Part shown: positions 62,990 through 64,000 of the stretch, one piece after another
Numbering within the stretch: position 1 is the stretch's first letter
Layout: the number at the start of each line of letters is the position of its first letter
Assembly (NCBI GenBank): GCA_029783825.1
Contig: JAREIK010002043.1
Location: 111,933 to 175,932, forward strand
Reading direction: 5' to 3'
Length of the DNA stretch: 64,000 nt
Origin: Sapria himalayana
Lineage: Eukaryota; Streptophyta; Magnoliopsida; Malpighiales; Rafflesiaceae
The notes under the pieces: generated by a model
Database searches by the model: none
Seen by the model: only the letters and a program-made list of their open reading frames with translations
Told to the model about the DNA's origin: nothing
Translations under genes and position numbers: made by a program

Positions 62990-63220
62990 TATAGACATAT
63001 AGATAGATAGAAAGATAAATAAATGGATAGACAGATTGATATAATGATTAATATAAAGATAGATATATTGATAAACATATTGATTGACAGATTCATACAT
63101 TGATTGATAGATAGATAGATAGATAGACAAATAGATATAAAGATAGAAAGTCAGAAAGATAGATAGATAAATAGATAGATAGATAGATAGACATATACAT
63201 ATATAAAAAATTATATATAG

Positions 63221-63252
<32 letters not shown>

Positions 63253-64000
63253 AGACAAACAAATAGATAGACAGCTAGTTAGATAGCTAGATAGACATAC
63301 ACACATATAGAAATATAAAAATATAGACAAATAGATTGATTGATAGATAGACCAATTAATAGATAAATTGATAGACATATAGATAGACAGATCGATACAA
63401 AGATAGTTCTATAGATTTAATGAATTTTTGATAGAGTTATTGATAAATAGATTGATCGGTAGATAGAAAGTTTGATAGATTGATTTATAGATTATTATAC
63501 AGACATATATATATATATATATATATATAGAAAGATAGAAAGATAGCAATATAGATATATAGATAGATAAATAGATCCATATACAAATAGAAAAAGACAT
63601 AGGCATATAGATAGATAGTTAGATAGACAATAAGATAGTCAGATAGATATAAAGATAGTTAGATAGAAGAAAGATAGATAGATATATAGTTAGACAGATA
63701 GGCATATGATAGATAAATAGATAGATATAAATATAGATAGATATATAAATAGATAGAAAGATAGAAATATAGATAGATAATAGACAAATAGATAGTTAGA
63801 TAGATAGACATATATGTAGATTGATTGAGAGAAATATAGATAGAGAAATTGAATGACAGATAGATAAATAGATAGATAAACTCATAGATAGACAAATAGA
63901 TAGACAAATTAAAAAACGTATAGATTGATAGATAGCTAGCTAGATAGATAGTTATAAACATAGATAGAGAGATACACAAATTGATAGACAGATAGATAGA
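62990..64000 (-). repeat. Degenerate (TAGA)n satellite array, inverted block 4 (runs off window)
   Basis: After TATATATATTTATAGACATA the satellite switches to TAGA orientation and continues to the window end. (TA)n tracts lie at about 63,218-63,246 and 63,506-63,528. Confidence 0.96.

Noticed and set aside
1..64000. CRISPR arrays, tRNA or rRNA genes
   Set aside because: Repeats are simple or satellite type without unique spacers, and I recognised no tRNA cloverleaf boxes or rRNA core sequence; the content is eukaryotic.

Overview
This window looks like nuclear DNA from a flowering plant, in a heterochromatin-like, gene-poor, repeat-built region. The evidence is a plant-type L1 LINE (DUF4283 ORF1, RNase H at the end of ORF2), CACTA (En/Spm) transposon ends, and decayed fragments of plant genes (SmF, BASIC PENTACYSTEINE, a SWIB-domain protein, a uridine-kinase-like P-loop protein). 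I see no intact host gene, rRNA, tRNA or CRISPR array. The sequence alone does not decide the species, or monocot versus dicot.

About two thirds of the window is a degenerate tetranucleotide satellite. It reads as (TCTA)n at 1-1,670, 3,640-13,735, 15,405-18,556, 49,560-51,120 and 56,010-62,985. It reads as the complement (TAGA)n at 26,396-35,304, 41,619-49,555, 51,142-52,620 and 62,990-64,000. The arrays are point-mutated but keep their 4-bp phase over long stretches. This yields many long Ser/Ile/Tyr/Leu open frames that are not genes. Three orientation switches lie inside array sequence, and local duplications (24 to about 800 bp) show how the arrays grow.

Four unique islands interrupt the arrays. 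(1) 1,667-3,640 and (2) 13,736-15,404 are AT-rich and unidentified, with short tandem repeats and a GC-richer hairpin patch near 2.7 kb. (3) 18,557-26,395 holds a relic LINE ORF1, a CT tract, a GC-rich degenerate trinucleotide island and CACTA-type 3' terminal sequence (complete ends at 23,013 and 26,395). It also holds a 1.5-kb cluster of three unrelated captured gene fragments in one orientation: a P-loop kinase exon, the BPC N-terminus and a nearly complete four-exon SmF gene with introns. (4) 52,621-56,008 holds a captured SWIB domain (two exons), a 38-bp tandem repeat, a third CACTA end at 55,390 and a fragment of a second CACTA-like subterminal repeat family.

A near full-length L1 LINE (about 6.3 kb, 35,305-41,617, + strand) sits in a TAGA array. 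It is flanked by a 12-13 bp target-site duplication, and the inferred nick site is TTTTT/AA. Its ORF1 and ORF2 are recognisable end to end but carry about eleven premature stops and two frameshifts. Nearly all the stops can be explained by C:G to T:A transitions, as expected for a methylated, silenced element.

The most notable content is the gene-fragment cargo next to CACTA ends (Pack-CACTA-like), together with the scale and orientation structure of the TCTA/TAGA satellite.
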